Shown one piece after another: positions 34,417-45,319 of a stretch of 64,000 nucleotides of DNA. The stretch's first letter is position 1. The number at the start of each line of letters is the position of its first letter. The DNA is from Tetracladium setigerum. Its lineage: Eukaryota; Ascomycota; Leotiomycetes; Helotiales. The DNA is taken from NCBI GenBank assembly GCA_031472005.1, contig PZJY01000007.1, forward strand, positions 434,001-498,000. Direction: 5' to 3'. Below the pieces are notes generated by a model. It did not search any database, had not been told where the DNA came from, and saw only the letters and a list, made by a program, of their open reading frames with translations. The position numbers and the translations under genes are program-made.

Positions 34417-34870
34417 AATGGACCAACGCCTACAACTGCTGGGCCGTCCGCGCCCTCGACATCGTCGGTGTCATATTCTGGCTTTCCACCCTCGGAGCAA
34501 TCGCTTCCCTTCGCGTCTCTTTTAACATCAGCGTCACTCTTTTAAGAGATATCTTTACGATTGGTATATTGTGGCTTCGCTGGCCTATCTTGGAGCCATG
34601 TCGGGTGCTGCTGTAATTTCCGCATTCAACTTGTACGCATTCACTTCGCACGACTAGTAATTTTCTCCATGCTAATGTTCCACAAGTATTCTCTTCGTCA
34701 TCACCTTGGTCTTCACATCTCTAGCTCTTCACAAGGCGAGAAGAGAAGGATCAGCCACTGCAGCAGATGTCAGCAAATTGGAATCTCACGGAATGGAGGC
34801 TGTTCTTCCTCAACAACAGCAACAACCTCCACCAGCGAACTATGGTGCTCCCCCACCTGCAAACTATTAA
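34417..34870 (+). pseudogene. 5'-truncated four-helix (MARVEL-like) membrane protein with a frameshift
   Basis: The frame starting with the Lys-Trp codons at about 34417 encodes 'RALDIVGVIFWLSTLGAIAS', a transmembrane helix; the next helix ('YIVASLAYLGAMSGAAVISA') is in another frame after a shift near the T4 run 34540-34543. A 3' exon after an AAG acceptor gives 'ILFVITLVFTSLALHKARRE' and a Gln/Pro/Tyr-rich tail ending at 34870. The order of helices and the polar tail recall fungal MARVEL-domain proteins. No start codon or first helix is found upstream, where the sequence turns AT-rich, so the gene is truncated or its first exon is far away. Confidence 0.5.
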
Positions 34871-35660
34871 GTGTGGTATTTGGGGCTGTGGAATTGAGCA
34901 ATGAATTATAGGGATAATGTGGAGTTGGGCTTGATTTATTGCGTGGCGGTGGGTGTAATTTAGGGCGTGAAAATCGAGAGCAAGGCGTTATTAATGATAC
35001 CACTTTGCCAACATCTGCCCGTGTGGATGTCGATTTTCTTCGACGTATTTCTACATTTGGTATGGTTTACATGCCTCCATCTTTTCTTCCATATTCTTCT
35101 CTAGCCTGACAATGGTGCCTTCTAATCGTGCACGTCGGACCTAGCCTAACCTCAAAGTCACTTGCTTGACATCTAATTCATTCGAAACTCATGTCTACTA
35201 CTCATGTCCCATTTCTGCAGGAGTGAAAATACAATCAATATCTAGTGCGACATCTGGTGTGACGATTGAAGCCTTGTTATTTACATTTTTTACTATGCTC
35301 ACAGCTTTCTTTTCTAGTAAGCAGAGATAAATTGCGATCGTCATTTGACAGGCCCGTATACTAAATAGGAGAATCAAAATTATCAATAGGTCCTATTCAA
35401 AGATGCCGAAGAAGTGAAACAGTTGAGGGGATATATGCGGTAGCAATGCCGAATAAAATTAATTTTACACATCCTTTGTGTTTTTTTGCACAGTTTCTCA
35501 CAGTACCTTCATCCGAAGTTTTCTATAACTAAGAGTTAATGTTTGGACCATCATGAGCTAATACCCTACGATATTGTAAACCGATCCTTAGTAAGCGAAA
35601 CTTGATAGGTGCATAATGTGATAAATGTTTGCGAAAACGCCTCCAGCTGAGACTTGTCAA
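34871..35660. other. Intergenic, nothing recognised
   Basis: No coding frame or repeat of note. Confidence 0.4.
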
Positions 35661-35663
35661 ATC

Positions 35664-35988
35664 GACCGGTCGCAGATTTTGAGAAATCTGAACCGGTCAA
35701 TTCCACGTGTTCCGAGAAAAATTTAATAGGCTAGAGCTGGGAAAAGTAACTTTGATGTCGAAATTCGCATTGCAAAGCCTTCTAGCGGGTAGGAGTACAC
35801 AAGAAAGCCTTCTAATAGTCTGAGTACTTAAGATATAGCCGGTCAGGAATTCAGGAGAATACATGGATCACTCTTCAAAAATCCGAGGACTTCAGATATT
35901 ACCGGTTAAGATAGTTAGAGAACATGAGAAGTACTCTCTGATTGTTTGAGTTCTTTCAATATGGCCGGTTACAAGACAATATAAAAGG
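35664..35988 (+). promoter_or_regulatory. Promoter with ACCGG motifs, 63-bp tandem repeat and TATA box
   Basis: Two ACCGGTC sites (35665 and 35692) flank an inverted repeat CAGATTT/AAATCTG. Downstream, a degenerate unit starting GAGTACTT-like and containing (A/G)CCGGT recurs at 35822, 35885 and 35948, exactly 63 bp apart. TATAAAAGG follows at 35980-35988, about 115 bp before the ATG at 36104. The layout suggests a strong, specifically activated promoter. Confidence 0.5.
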
Positions 35989-36103
35989 AGATTCGAATCA
36001 ATGAAGTACAATAATTAAAACAACTCTTCAGCTCTTCAAATATACAGACTCTACAGTTTACTTGCTTCTTGCCAACAAAAAATTCCTCATTATCCCCAAA
36101 ATA

Positions 36104-36609
36104 TGGAATTTTTGAACGTACCAAAAGAGGCTATCAACCGGGTCGTTACCTTGTCTCAGCACGACTATGAACCATTGGATTCAAGTAAGAGCTAGAACTT
36201 TCTTTTCTCATACTGCAAGACCAAAACTGACATAGAATGCAAGTCATATTCCACGATCTTGGCATTCAATTCATAATTACAGACACCAGTGAATATCCTT
36301 GGACCTGTGCGAAGGCTCTCGAACTCTCCGCAACTGTAGGTTTTTGTCATCCCTCCATTTTTAAGTCTAACCGGTGTGAAGGAGAAGAAGCAACTAGAGA
36401 GCTGCCAGCCAGCCAGACATCAGGACGTTGGACTCAGAAAGAGAGATGCCAAAATTGAGAACGAAATGGACGACATGTATGTGTGTGTTGTTTGGCACTG
36501 TTGTGAGTGTGGACATGGTGGGATGACACGTTTTGTGGAATTTTGTCCTGAGTGTTCGCATCGTCGGTGTGAAAGCTGTATCTCGTACGAAGTGAGACAG
36601 GATCTTTAG
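36104..36609 (+). CDS. Small zinc-ribbon-like protein (gene model uncertain)
   Basis: ATG 36104 starts 'MEFLNVPKEAINRVVTLSQ' and exon 1 ends at a GTAAGA donor (about 36187). At the 3' end a frame closing at 36609 encodes 'VVWHCCECGHGGMTRF' and 'CPECSHRRCESC', a compact set of CxxC pairs typical of very small fungal zinc-binding proteins of unknown role. How the two parts join is ambiguous: acceptors at about 36236 and 36284 and a second intron between about 36334 and 36420 are all possible. Alternatively the 3' frame starts on its own at the Met near 36466. The well-formed promoter just upstream supports a real gene. Confidence 0.45.
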
Positions 36610-36861
36610 TGTTTGAGTCATGATACTCAGGTTGAGAGCTTGACAATAGCCCAGATGTATTCGGGAGGATTTGATTGTATGTTGAATCACGTTTGATCCA
36701 GAGTAGGAGGAGTGGTGACTTTGATTTGGGGAAGTTAGATGAAGGGTGTGGGCGCCGGCTTTATATTCAGGAGTGTGTAGCTAGTACTCGACAAAATGGA
36801 CATTAAATTGTAGGACGAAGGTATTATATGCCGCTTGTCGAGTTCTCTGTTCCATTTTGCT

Positions 36862-38255
36862 TCAATGTACCCGCTTGACTTGTAGCTCCATAGTCAGAAA
36901 ATCATCATGTTGTCCAACGTTACCGGTCCAACATTTAATAGTAATGTCGGATTGAGCTGACAATATCAATTTCTCATAGTCGGCATAAGTGCGATGGAAT
37001 CCCCCAAACATGCTCACGACCATGATTTCTGACATGGCGGTGCTCAGGCTCACATTTTCAAGCGGCTTAACAGACTCAATGATCAAGACTGTTCCAGAAC
37101 TGCCCAGCGCCTCAAAAACGTTTTTCAGAATCTGGATACATTCTGCATCTCCCCAGTCGTGAAGGACTTGTTTCAACAAAAACACACGACTTCCTTGTGT
37201 GCCATCAATAAGTCTGTCATATGGCTGGAACATGTCTTGAGCTTCGAATATAATTGATGGGCGAAGATTAGCTGGACATTGGCGTCTACCCTCATCGACC
37301 ACACTCGCATAGTCATATACCACGAAGTTGCGTTCTGGTAAAATGTTTGCAAGAAAGATGGCTGTGTGACCTAGACCCCCCGCAACATCGATTATAAGAT
37401 CAGATGCCGCGAGTCGACTGACCGGATACGATGCAGTAAAGAACCGTAGACTTGCTTCAGCTACCTGAAGCATTGCGCGAGAGAACCTGAGTCCTTTATC
37501 AACATCTTCACAAGCGCAGTAGCGATAAAAGTCGGAATCCGTTAGAAAGTAGTCGTTGAAGGCTGTGCGACCCGGACTTGGTGTTTTGTAAGCAGTCTTC
37601 TTGAGAAAAGCAGGTAGCGTGAAGCAGCTTTTGAAACTTTCGTCTAGACTGTGCCGACGTTCAGTACGATAACAGAGTGAGAGCACACTCAGCTACTAAC
37701 ATAGAGGATACTAGGTCATTGAAAGCCGGACTCAAGAGTGTGATTGACAGAGCTGAGTGAGCCCATAGCGATGGGCCGAGCTGTTTAAATATCCCCCTTC
37801 TACAAAGCAGATTCAAGACCATAGCTGCGCACAGAATATCAGTGACAAGTTTGGAATGAGATGCAATTTTCCGTACCAAGTACAGTTTTGTCTGCCCCAG
37901 TTCTCTGTAGCAAGCTGGAGAAATCTACCGCCCCATCATTTTCGGGAAAGTAGCTGATTAAATTCAGATCCAAGCTGATTTTTAAAGCCACGGATGCTGT
38001 ATACTAAAGTTGCGCTATCAACTCATCATTCATGAGCGTTGAAGGATAAGGATTTATCAATACCCCTCGTGCAATGTCTTTGACCGACTGAGCAGGATCA
38101 GACGTGACGCTCAGGACTTCTCTCGCCGCTGACAAGAAGCGTTTTTGGACCTCAAAACACTCTGTGCTCTCAGACTGCATTGATTTCATTTCGTTTAGAT
38201 CACTTTGCATGCTCCCGAGGAGCTCGACCAGGTTGTCAAGTTTCCAGGAAGCCAT
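36862..38255 (-). pseudogene. O-methyltransferase (fungal secondary-metabolism type), disrupted
   Basis: The C-terminal domain is clear. The SAM-binding motif is 'LIIDVAGGLGHTAIFLANIL', the catalytic His region 'VFLLKQVLHDWGDAECIQIL', and the substrate side 'AMSEIMVVSMFGG'. The N-terminal dimerisation part starts at ATG 38255 ('MASWKLDNLVELLGSM'). Two lesions are seen: an in-frame TAG at 38004-38006, where the family would have a CAG-like codon before 'YTASVALKISLDLN', and a one-base gain near 37876 before 'VRKIASHSK'. A 40-bp intron (37688-37649) then joins the catalytic domain. CAG-to-TAG is the C-to-T change expected from RIP. Such enzymes methylate polyketide or other aromatic hydroxyls. 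It is divergent from the regulator at 38724, sharing GACCGGTC sites. Confidence 0.75.
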
Positions 38256-38723
38256 CGTGTCTGTGCATGTGGAGATACGGGCACCAAAACACTCGCTGCG
38301 TTTGTTGAGTAGAAAATGAGAATAATTAGGTATTGGTTCTGTACATAAGATTATTGCGACAAGCACTTTGTGGTTTTCCAAGAGAGCCTATCATAGCCTG
38401 TACTCCGGAGCATGGTCGCAGTAGGATCTCACTGATGTGTAAGCCGCCTCGCCCCACTTCTTGACCGGTCGTTTTAGCTCTAACCGGGAACTAAACAGCA
38501 ATCATCGTGACGATTTTACAGTACACGAGTACAACAACGCCTGACCGGTCAAATCTCGAGAATCAGGTTATCTGATTTTGCCCGATGTATGACGCGAAGG
38601 GCCCAGTGCCCCAGGTTGATCAACCAAGCAATTCATGAGACTGATCTCATTCTTAAATAAACACAATCCTCACCAGAAACTCAATATCGCCTATCTCCGA
38701 TCTCCTGAAGGTTCGCCCCAGCC
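38256..38723. promoter_or_regulatory. Divergent promoter with two GACCGGTC palindromes
   Basis: Exact palindromic octamers GACCGGTC at 38463-38470 and 38543-38550, with a TAACCGGG variant at 38481. The same octamer occurs at 35664-35671 upstream of the mini-protein gene. Probable binding sites of a shared regulator. Confidence 0.5.
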
Positions 38724-41307
38724 ATGGAACAAAACGACGCAAAAAATCGTGTAGAGACGCAGTTGAATGAGTCGTTGTTCGTTAACAACTTCGGGGATTT
38801 GCTAGGGGGTACAGATTCGGCTACGTTGAATTATTGGGATCTATGGAACAACCAAGAATCGTGCTCAAATGTTGTTTCACCTCAGGGCTTCATGCCTCTA
38901 CCTCATGATCTCCATATACATCCTCATGTATTTGCTAGTAACGAAGCATACACATGTATACCTGAACACCATGCTAACAACCGTATCGAAGACCTGTTTG
39001 AATGTGACCAGCATGTCAATACCGCTGGCGATCTGGATTTTCCTAGCAATCCGGAATTTCACGGCAATCTAGGATTTGGTATACATCACCATGATCTTCA
39101 GGACACCACTGAACGAATCAATTCCACGTCGGTCAACAAAGCTTTAATGCCAGATCTCCGCCTCTTTTTTACTGAGCCAGAGATGTGTGATAATAATCCC
39201 ATCGACGCCGATACCTTGCAAGCTTTTCGAGATACGCCTTTCACGACTTCTCAAACATCACTGGGCGCTGAGAGTATGACGCCAGAGAGCAGAAACACAT
39301 CGAATGAGAAACTGAACGTCGAGTCGGAACCCATCCTTATGGCTGAGGATGAAGGACACGGTATGTTTCGAGACAGCAGAATGATAGTTACAGAAACACA
39401 TAACTTAGAGATGGTACACATCTTGTGAGAGATTAGACTAACCTTATGGTTTCTCATAGCAGACCGGGGACAAGTGCTTTTAGACATTCTTGACCATCAA
39501 TTTGATGATGAGGCTTTACTGCATTGGCTGGATGAGACCAACAACACATTGGTGAGCGATATGGAAAAGATGGATGGCCCTAGCAAAAGCGGAACGACAT
39601 CAATTTCCTCATCCACTCAAATGACACCATCGCAAAGCAGCATTTCGTCAAGTGAAATACAGCAGCGAAGCAGTTTACTCACTGTAGCAGTCCAATCACC
39701 ACGACCAGATGGTAAACATGCCGCCCACAACGATTCCATTGTAGCAGGAAGTTCTGGCACAGTCACAAATTCTCGGAAGCGCCGTTACAACGCTGAACAG
39801 CGGGAAAAGGTCAATAACGTCAGAGAAAGCTCGGCTTGTATAAGATGTCAAGTCTACAAAGAAGCGGTAAGTTGTCTCGCAATTCTGATGCATTGACTAA
39901 ATCTGGTCAGTGCAGTGAAGATTTCGCGCATGGTGCGTGCGTTCGATGTCAGGCAATAGAATCAAACAGCAGTAGTAGGATATGGAGGACGCCGTGTTTC
40001 CGGGGCCAACTACAAGCTGCCCAGATCTTTAGGACTAGTAGGTTTCTTCCTGGCACGAATTCATATACTTAATTCCCATACATATACTCACATCTACAGT
40101 CTCTCTCAATTTCCCTTGGGGATCGAGAAGAATAACCCAGTGGCATGGCAGGGACCGGCGTCAAGTCGACCTCTTCTTTCCGCTTTCGAACTCGAGCGAG
40201 CAGATCAACTTGCCATACCTTACTCTGAATTGCAGAAAATATCGACCAGTCACAGGTGACGTGGTCACAAAATCATATCCTACTCCACAAGGGCCATGTA
40301 TACTTGATTTACCACCATTCACATTGATTGACATACCTGCTGCAAGCAAGATCATGGACCAATACATTACAAACAACATCGAGACTTTCGTAAATGAGCT
40401 CAAATCTGAAACTATGGCTCAACCGTTCAACCCAACATTTGATGAAATCCTGCGTTTGAGCGCAAGTGTAAGGAAGATTCAGATGTCTGCTCATCTCTCT
40501 CCTCTTGCAAGCTAATGATCTCACAGAGTAACATATTATTGCTGGCACTACAGATTGCGTGTATGACCAGAATGCAATGTAGGAGCTTCGGAATATGTGG
40601 CGAAGAGGACCTCGGAGTCCAGCTCGAAACCAATCCACACTCACCATATTTCGGCCGAAAACCAATACCCGTTATGCTTGATAGAGAAATGGACCTTATC
40701 TGGCGATCTTCCATGGAGAAAAAGCGGAAGTCGGTCCTTAGGGAGCTCAAACGGAAGATCATGGGAAGGAAACGGGAAGACTGGCTCGAAATTTTCTTGA
40801 CAGTATTTGTTTTGATGACGAACCTGGAATTCTGTTACCGACACCAAATAACGAAACTGAAACGGCACAAAGCTGCTCAGGTAATATCGTGTCGACACAT
40901 CTTCACAACGAGGCTGACGAGACACAGAGAGTTGGGGAAGTTGTTAGGTCCGAACCAACACTGTCAATGCTAGATCAGTGGCAAGCTTCAGCAGAGAACA
41001 TTATAGCTCACTTCGCTGTTATCTCACAAGGCTATTTGCCTTTCGCTTCTGATTGGCTTAGTGGAGACAACAGTATCATTGCAGGGCTGGCTCCAAGTTC
41101 TATACAGTACTTGATGAACTTGAAAAATACACTTTCGACAATTGAATGTAAGTCACTCAAACATGCTGAGAATATTTTGTATGGATACAAAGAATGACAA
41201 GCTATGAAGGGCCACAATATGAAAGTATGAGCCAAGAAGATGCTCGGGTACAACCACTTTACTGGGTATCTAAGATATTTCGACCTCCAACAGCTCACAA
41301 AGCCTAA
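38724..41307 (+). CDS. Transcription factor with atypical internal zinc cluster
   Basis: Exons 38724-39360, 39460-39866, 39911-40037, 40100-40467, 40527-40880 and 40928-41147 keep phase throughout; the last exon (about 41203-41307, 'VQPLYWVSKIF') is not joined cleanly. A long acidic, Ser-rich N-terminus precedes the DNA-binding region 'REKVNNVRESSACIRCQVYK', then 'CSEDFAHGACVRCQ' and 'WRTPCFRG'. This resembles the fungal family with 'RKRTACIRCRMQR..C' in mid-protein, but the third basic residue pattern is altered (QVYKEAC). The following 'FPWGSRRITQWH', 'TSPYFG'-like 'NPHSPYFGRKPIPVMLD' and 'REDWLEIFLTVFVLMTN' fit that family. It is divergent from the O-methyltransferase and convergent with the dioxygenase, so it may have controlled both. 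Confidence 0.7.
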
Positions 41308-41485
41308 AGAGGCTGCGAGTACAATTGTAAGCATATTTCACAAGTCATTGATGGTCGCTCAAGCTGAAGGTACAACTGACATTGTATAAGCTTATAACTA
41401 GATATAATGAATTTGCGCAGTGGATATTGAGCTGTGCTCCAAGCAGGAACGAGAAGTTGAAGACACGACGCTGCAAAGTATCATC

Positions 41486-42869
41486 TCAAGGGCTTAGGAG
41501 ATAAGGGACAGGGGCAAGCGACCACGGAAAGTCTTCCTCTGTAACGTCATGGTCATACATCTCCTTTGTGACAGCATCAAGCTCCGCAGGCAACAGGAAC
41601 TCGAACTCTTCGTCTTTCAAGAACATTCGCAGAAGGTGTCTTCGGCACCCATCCAAGTTTTCGCAGCGAAAACCTTCTCTGCCGTGAAGGAGAGCCTGGT
41701 TGTTTACATAAAGAACATCTCCAGTCTTAAACTTGAATGTGAGACTGAATCTACTGGCCAATGCTTCAAGAACATCCAGTGCCTCGATTTGCTTGACTGT
41801 GAGTGGTCTCAAGCCGGCACGTCTGGGGAAGTCAGACAAGCCAATGAGTGGCCTTCGCTGGTAATTGAGAATTCTGCGGTTGTCTTTCTCAAAGAGAAGC
41901 GGGCGGTTACAAGCAGTTGGAGTCTCTTCGAATCTATCATCAAGGCAATGTCAGTCCAGTCCTGGGTAAAGAGGGTATCATTGATGAGCCTTACGTGTCC
42001 CATTCCCACTCCTGCCGCAACACTTCGACCAGATCAGGTCGCTCTAGAAACAGAGTTTCCATAACTTTTTCTGCGGATGCCAGTCGCGAAAGTCCACCAT
42101 TTGGCACTGAATGGATGCTGTACAGACATAGAATGTGTCCGTTGTCGGTATGGAATGGCTATACTTGTTAACATCTTTTTTGAAAATACAGCAAACACTA
42201 AGTTACTAACTAGAGCTGAATTTTGGTTGCTCGTACCAACCCATTTCCCACGATGCTTCTCACGGTCTTCAGCCGAAGACAGGTCAACTACGTGTGCTGT
42301 TCACGCAGTCAGTGATCGGCCAACATGGAGTACGTCCAAGTACGTACATAAAACTGGTCCACTAGGATATTGGATCGCTCTCTTATTCCCGATGTAGCTG
42401 GAGATGCCGACGTACAGCACAATGTTCATATAGCTGTCATACCTGCTCGGCTCTAGTCCCCGAAGAACGAAAAATCCGAGTCCATTGTAGAGTCGCGATT
42501 TCTCCTTATGGAGACGAGGTCCTAGTATGGGAAGGGGAAACGATTCAGGTGTGAGAAAGCAGGGCTGCATTTTGGAAGCTACAAAATCCGATTAGCAGAG
42601 AACAGTAGAGGAGTATATATGAGCTGTTGCCTACCTATGAAGTTCTTAGCAGCCTGCTCGACTTCAGTTCTTTGTTCCTCGGTCAATGCAAGCACGTATT
42701 GTCCTTCATCGACACTGCTTCCTTTCCACGCTTTTGGCATGTTGGTCTCGTTCTCAGTAGTCTGTGCAGGTATCCTAGCTTTGAGACTTGTTGATTGCTT
42801 TACTTCGACATTGTATCGAATGCTGGGATCATCCAAACCCTCGAAGTCGGATACGCGAGAGGGGGCCAT
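41486..42869 (-). CDS. TauD/TfdA-type Fe(II)/2-oxoglutarate-dependent dioxygenase
   Basis: Five exons (42869-42635, 42578-42348, 42287-42211, 42158-41995, 41933-41486) sum to 385 codons, 384 aa, with no disruption. The facial triad is present: HxD in 'PFHTDNGHILCLYS' and the distal His in 'NNQALLHGREGF', followed by the 2-oxoglutarate Arg in 'RRHLLRMFLKDEE'. The N-terminal 'YNGLGFFVLRGLEPSRYDSY' is also diagnostic of fungal TauD-like proteins. These enzymes hydroxylate or desaturate small molecules; in fungi they occur both in sulfonate use and in secondary metabolism. Its integrity contrasts with the broken O-methyltransferase next door. I start at ATG 42869 because the longer frame has no upstream ATG. 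Confidence 0.88.
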
Positions 42870-44168
42870 GATTACGGTCGGGCTTGATACAGATTGTGCC
42901 TTGACATGAGACCTCAAGATGGAATATTAAAGTGATGGAACACTTGCGCGGTAAATGTTGAGAGACCAAAATACTTGCGAGGAGAATTGAACTCGCATAT
43001 AGCCTTACCACCCCCATCTAGTAAGAAATTAAGGATCCGTCTCGCTCCTCCACGCGCAGAGCCTCAACCCACAATCTCTATCATGTACTTACTTTGGCAG
43101 TGTGGCACACGGTATGCACATGTCTCACAAGCTAGCGTCATTATTCTACTTGCTATCTGAATTAAGTAATCAAGAGATTCTCCTCAGTTCTGCCAGACGA
43201 ATCATTGTAGACACGTGTACAATGTGCATTATATTGGCGTTCATGGTTAATAATTAATGCTGTCGATGATTCGATATAGTCGACAACGCCAATAATAAAG
43301 AGGTCCGGCTATATTGCATCAAAACATCGGCTATCCACTATTGGTACCCCCCACTTAGATGGTGCAGCCAGAAGCATATCGATCGACAGATTGAAGTTCC
43401 AACATGGAAATTGATGTGCAGTTCTCGTTGGTGTGTAACAGAAAACAGAATCGCATGGCAGTATTTGGAGAATGTGGTCTGACCTTTTCTCAAGCTTCGA
43501 CTGGGCACAAATGCAAGCACGTGTTAACAGTTACATCGATCGAGTAATTGGCGCTGATCGGGGTATTCAAAACACAATCGGCGAGGCTGTGTGACCAAGT
43601 AGGGTATCCTGATTCCTGATGGTCAATTCTTGCTCTTCCTTGTAGATGGAGGGGCCAAAACGAGGCTTCCGCAATATTTGGGCGAAACGGGCTGCAGCTA
43701 CACTCGATTTGTGGGCCACACCAGCCAACGAAGAACAATCATGAGGCGTAGCTTTCCGAAGATGTACCAAAAGCTCAGCTCATCTGGGGAGAGGCTAAAT
43801 GATTGTAACACAAACTGTGTAGAACGGCCGGCCAGAGCAGAGCCTCATTCAAAAGTTGGCTATAAAAGAACCGACATGTTCCAACAAGAAGAGCATCGCT
43901 CCAATACTAACAAGAAAAGCATCGCTCAGGGTCTAGCCTACACCAAAAACTTCTTTCAGTCTGCACGAAGAGCACTGGTACGCACACACTTCCTTCCCAC
44001 AGTGCATCACTTACGAGCAATAGTATCAGATCCATATCAGCCAATATACCACCCCCCGAGTTCCTGATTCGAAATTTGAACGCATATCATATTAAACAGT
44101 TGATGTATTATTACGTATAACCCACTCTGTCCAAATGATTACTCACAACTCATAGAAATCAACTCAAG
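42870..44168. other. Intergenic; possible GNAT N-terminal remnant at 43567-43770 (minus)
   Basis: The minus-strand frame from 43770 begins 'MVHLRKATPHDCSSLAGVAH', like the first strand and helix of GNAT acetyltransferases, but ends after 67 codons without the acetyl-CoA motif. A dyad with outer arms TATTGGCGTT and its complement (43232-43241, 43285-43294) lies upstream. A TATAAAAG at 43861 may serve the gene at 44169. Confidence 0.3.
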
Positions 44169-44495
44169 ATGGGAAGAGACGGAGAACACACTGAGGAGGA
44201 ATGGGCGAAAATCTCCGACCAAGCCGCCGCTAACACTGAGGCCGTGGGGAACACACTAGATGGTGATATTCCTACCACAGACCAAGATTTCGGCGACACC
44301 GAGACCAACGAAAACTCAAACCGATCAGGCATGGACCGCACGCCCAGAGAGCTTGAAGACGCTGAGATTGAGTACGATTATGCGCAGGCAGAAGATGTGG
44401 ACGAATATGCAGGCGACTGGACAGCCCATGATTATGGAGAAAGGGAAAATCTCCCAAAGCAAACCAAGGCAGATCGAGCTCGTGTAGAGAAATAG
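44169..44495 (+). CDS. Small acidic hydrophilic protein, 108 aa
   Basis: ATG 44169 to TAG 44493-44495. The product is rich in Asp, Glu, Asn and Thr, has no Cys, no signal peptide and no hydrophobic core ('EDAEIEYDYAQAEDVDEYAG'), so it is probably disordered. I do not recognise a family; such proteins are often stress- or spore-associated, but nothing here shows that. The consistent acidic bias over the whole frame argues for a real gene. Confidence 0.5.
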   Translation: MGRDGEHTEEEWAKISDQAAANTEAVGNTLDGDIPTTDQDFGDTETNENSNRSGMDRTPRELEDAEIEYDYAQAEDVDEYAGDWTAHDYGERENLPKQTKADRARVEK

Positions 44496-45319
44496 ACAGA
44501 CAAGCCGTTGTCCTTCACTGAGGACTCAGGAGGCATGGGATGTGTACTGTCAAACGGCCTTCTGGTGGCACTTGGGGAACATGGACATCCAGTTCTTCGT
44601 CTCTTAGTTTCCACCAATGAACGAATGTTGCTTCTGATTTCAAGATCCCTTGCTGTCTTACAACACCTTCCGTTGACCTTGAACTCATTGTGCACTGCTT
44701 TCTCCCATCTGTCGCCAAGAAGCGAGAACATGTAGTAGTGAGAAACACTCCTCACATGACTTGGGTTGGGATTTCGAGCCTTGGTGGCCTCTGTATACAT
44801 ATATGCTGTCCCAAATCCCCAGGGGATACCATGCAAAGAGTTGCCAAGGAGCCCCGCTTATTCCCCACAAAACGCTCCCCTTTCCAGTTTTGTTCCTGAC
44901 CCTGGCGCTTTAACTCGCCGTTGATTGGCTATATGTTTGCTGAGCCTAGAATTCTTTTCATCATTGCTGGGGCCCGGGCAGGCAGACTTCAATAAATCTC
45001 AGAGCCCATCCATAACAATAATTGCAATCCCAATACAAACTGTTCTAAAAACGATTCTACACGTAAGACTGACATGCATGAGTAGGCATGGACTTTATCT
45101 CCTCCACCACTGGACTTCGAACGACAGGAACTGTTGATGTTGAGTGCTTTCCGCAGTGTATCTATCAAGTTGGAGTTGATATCCCCCCTCGCGTTTTGAA
45201 CTAGATGGTGGCACGTTAAATCCGACTTGATGTCGAGTGAAGAGGCAGGGAAATCATTTGATGCCGGTATAACTATCTCATAAAATTGTTTGAAATATAA
45301 TAGCATGATTTAATGTACG
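44496..45319. other. Intergenic, no gene supported
   Basis: Overlapping short frames only. Confidence 0.4.
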
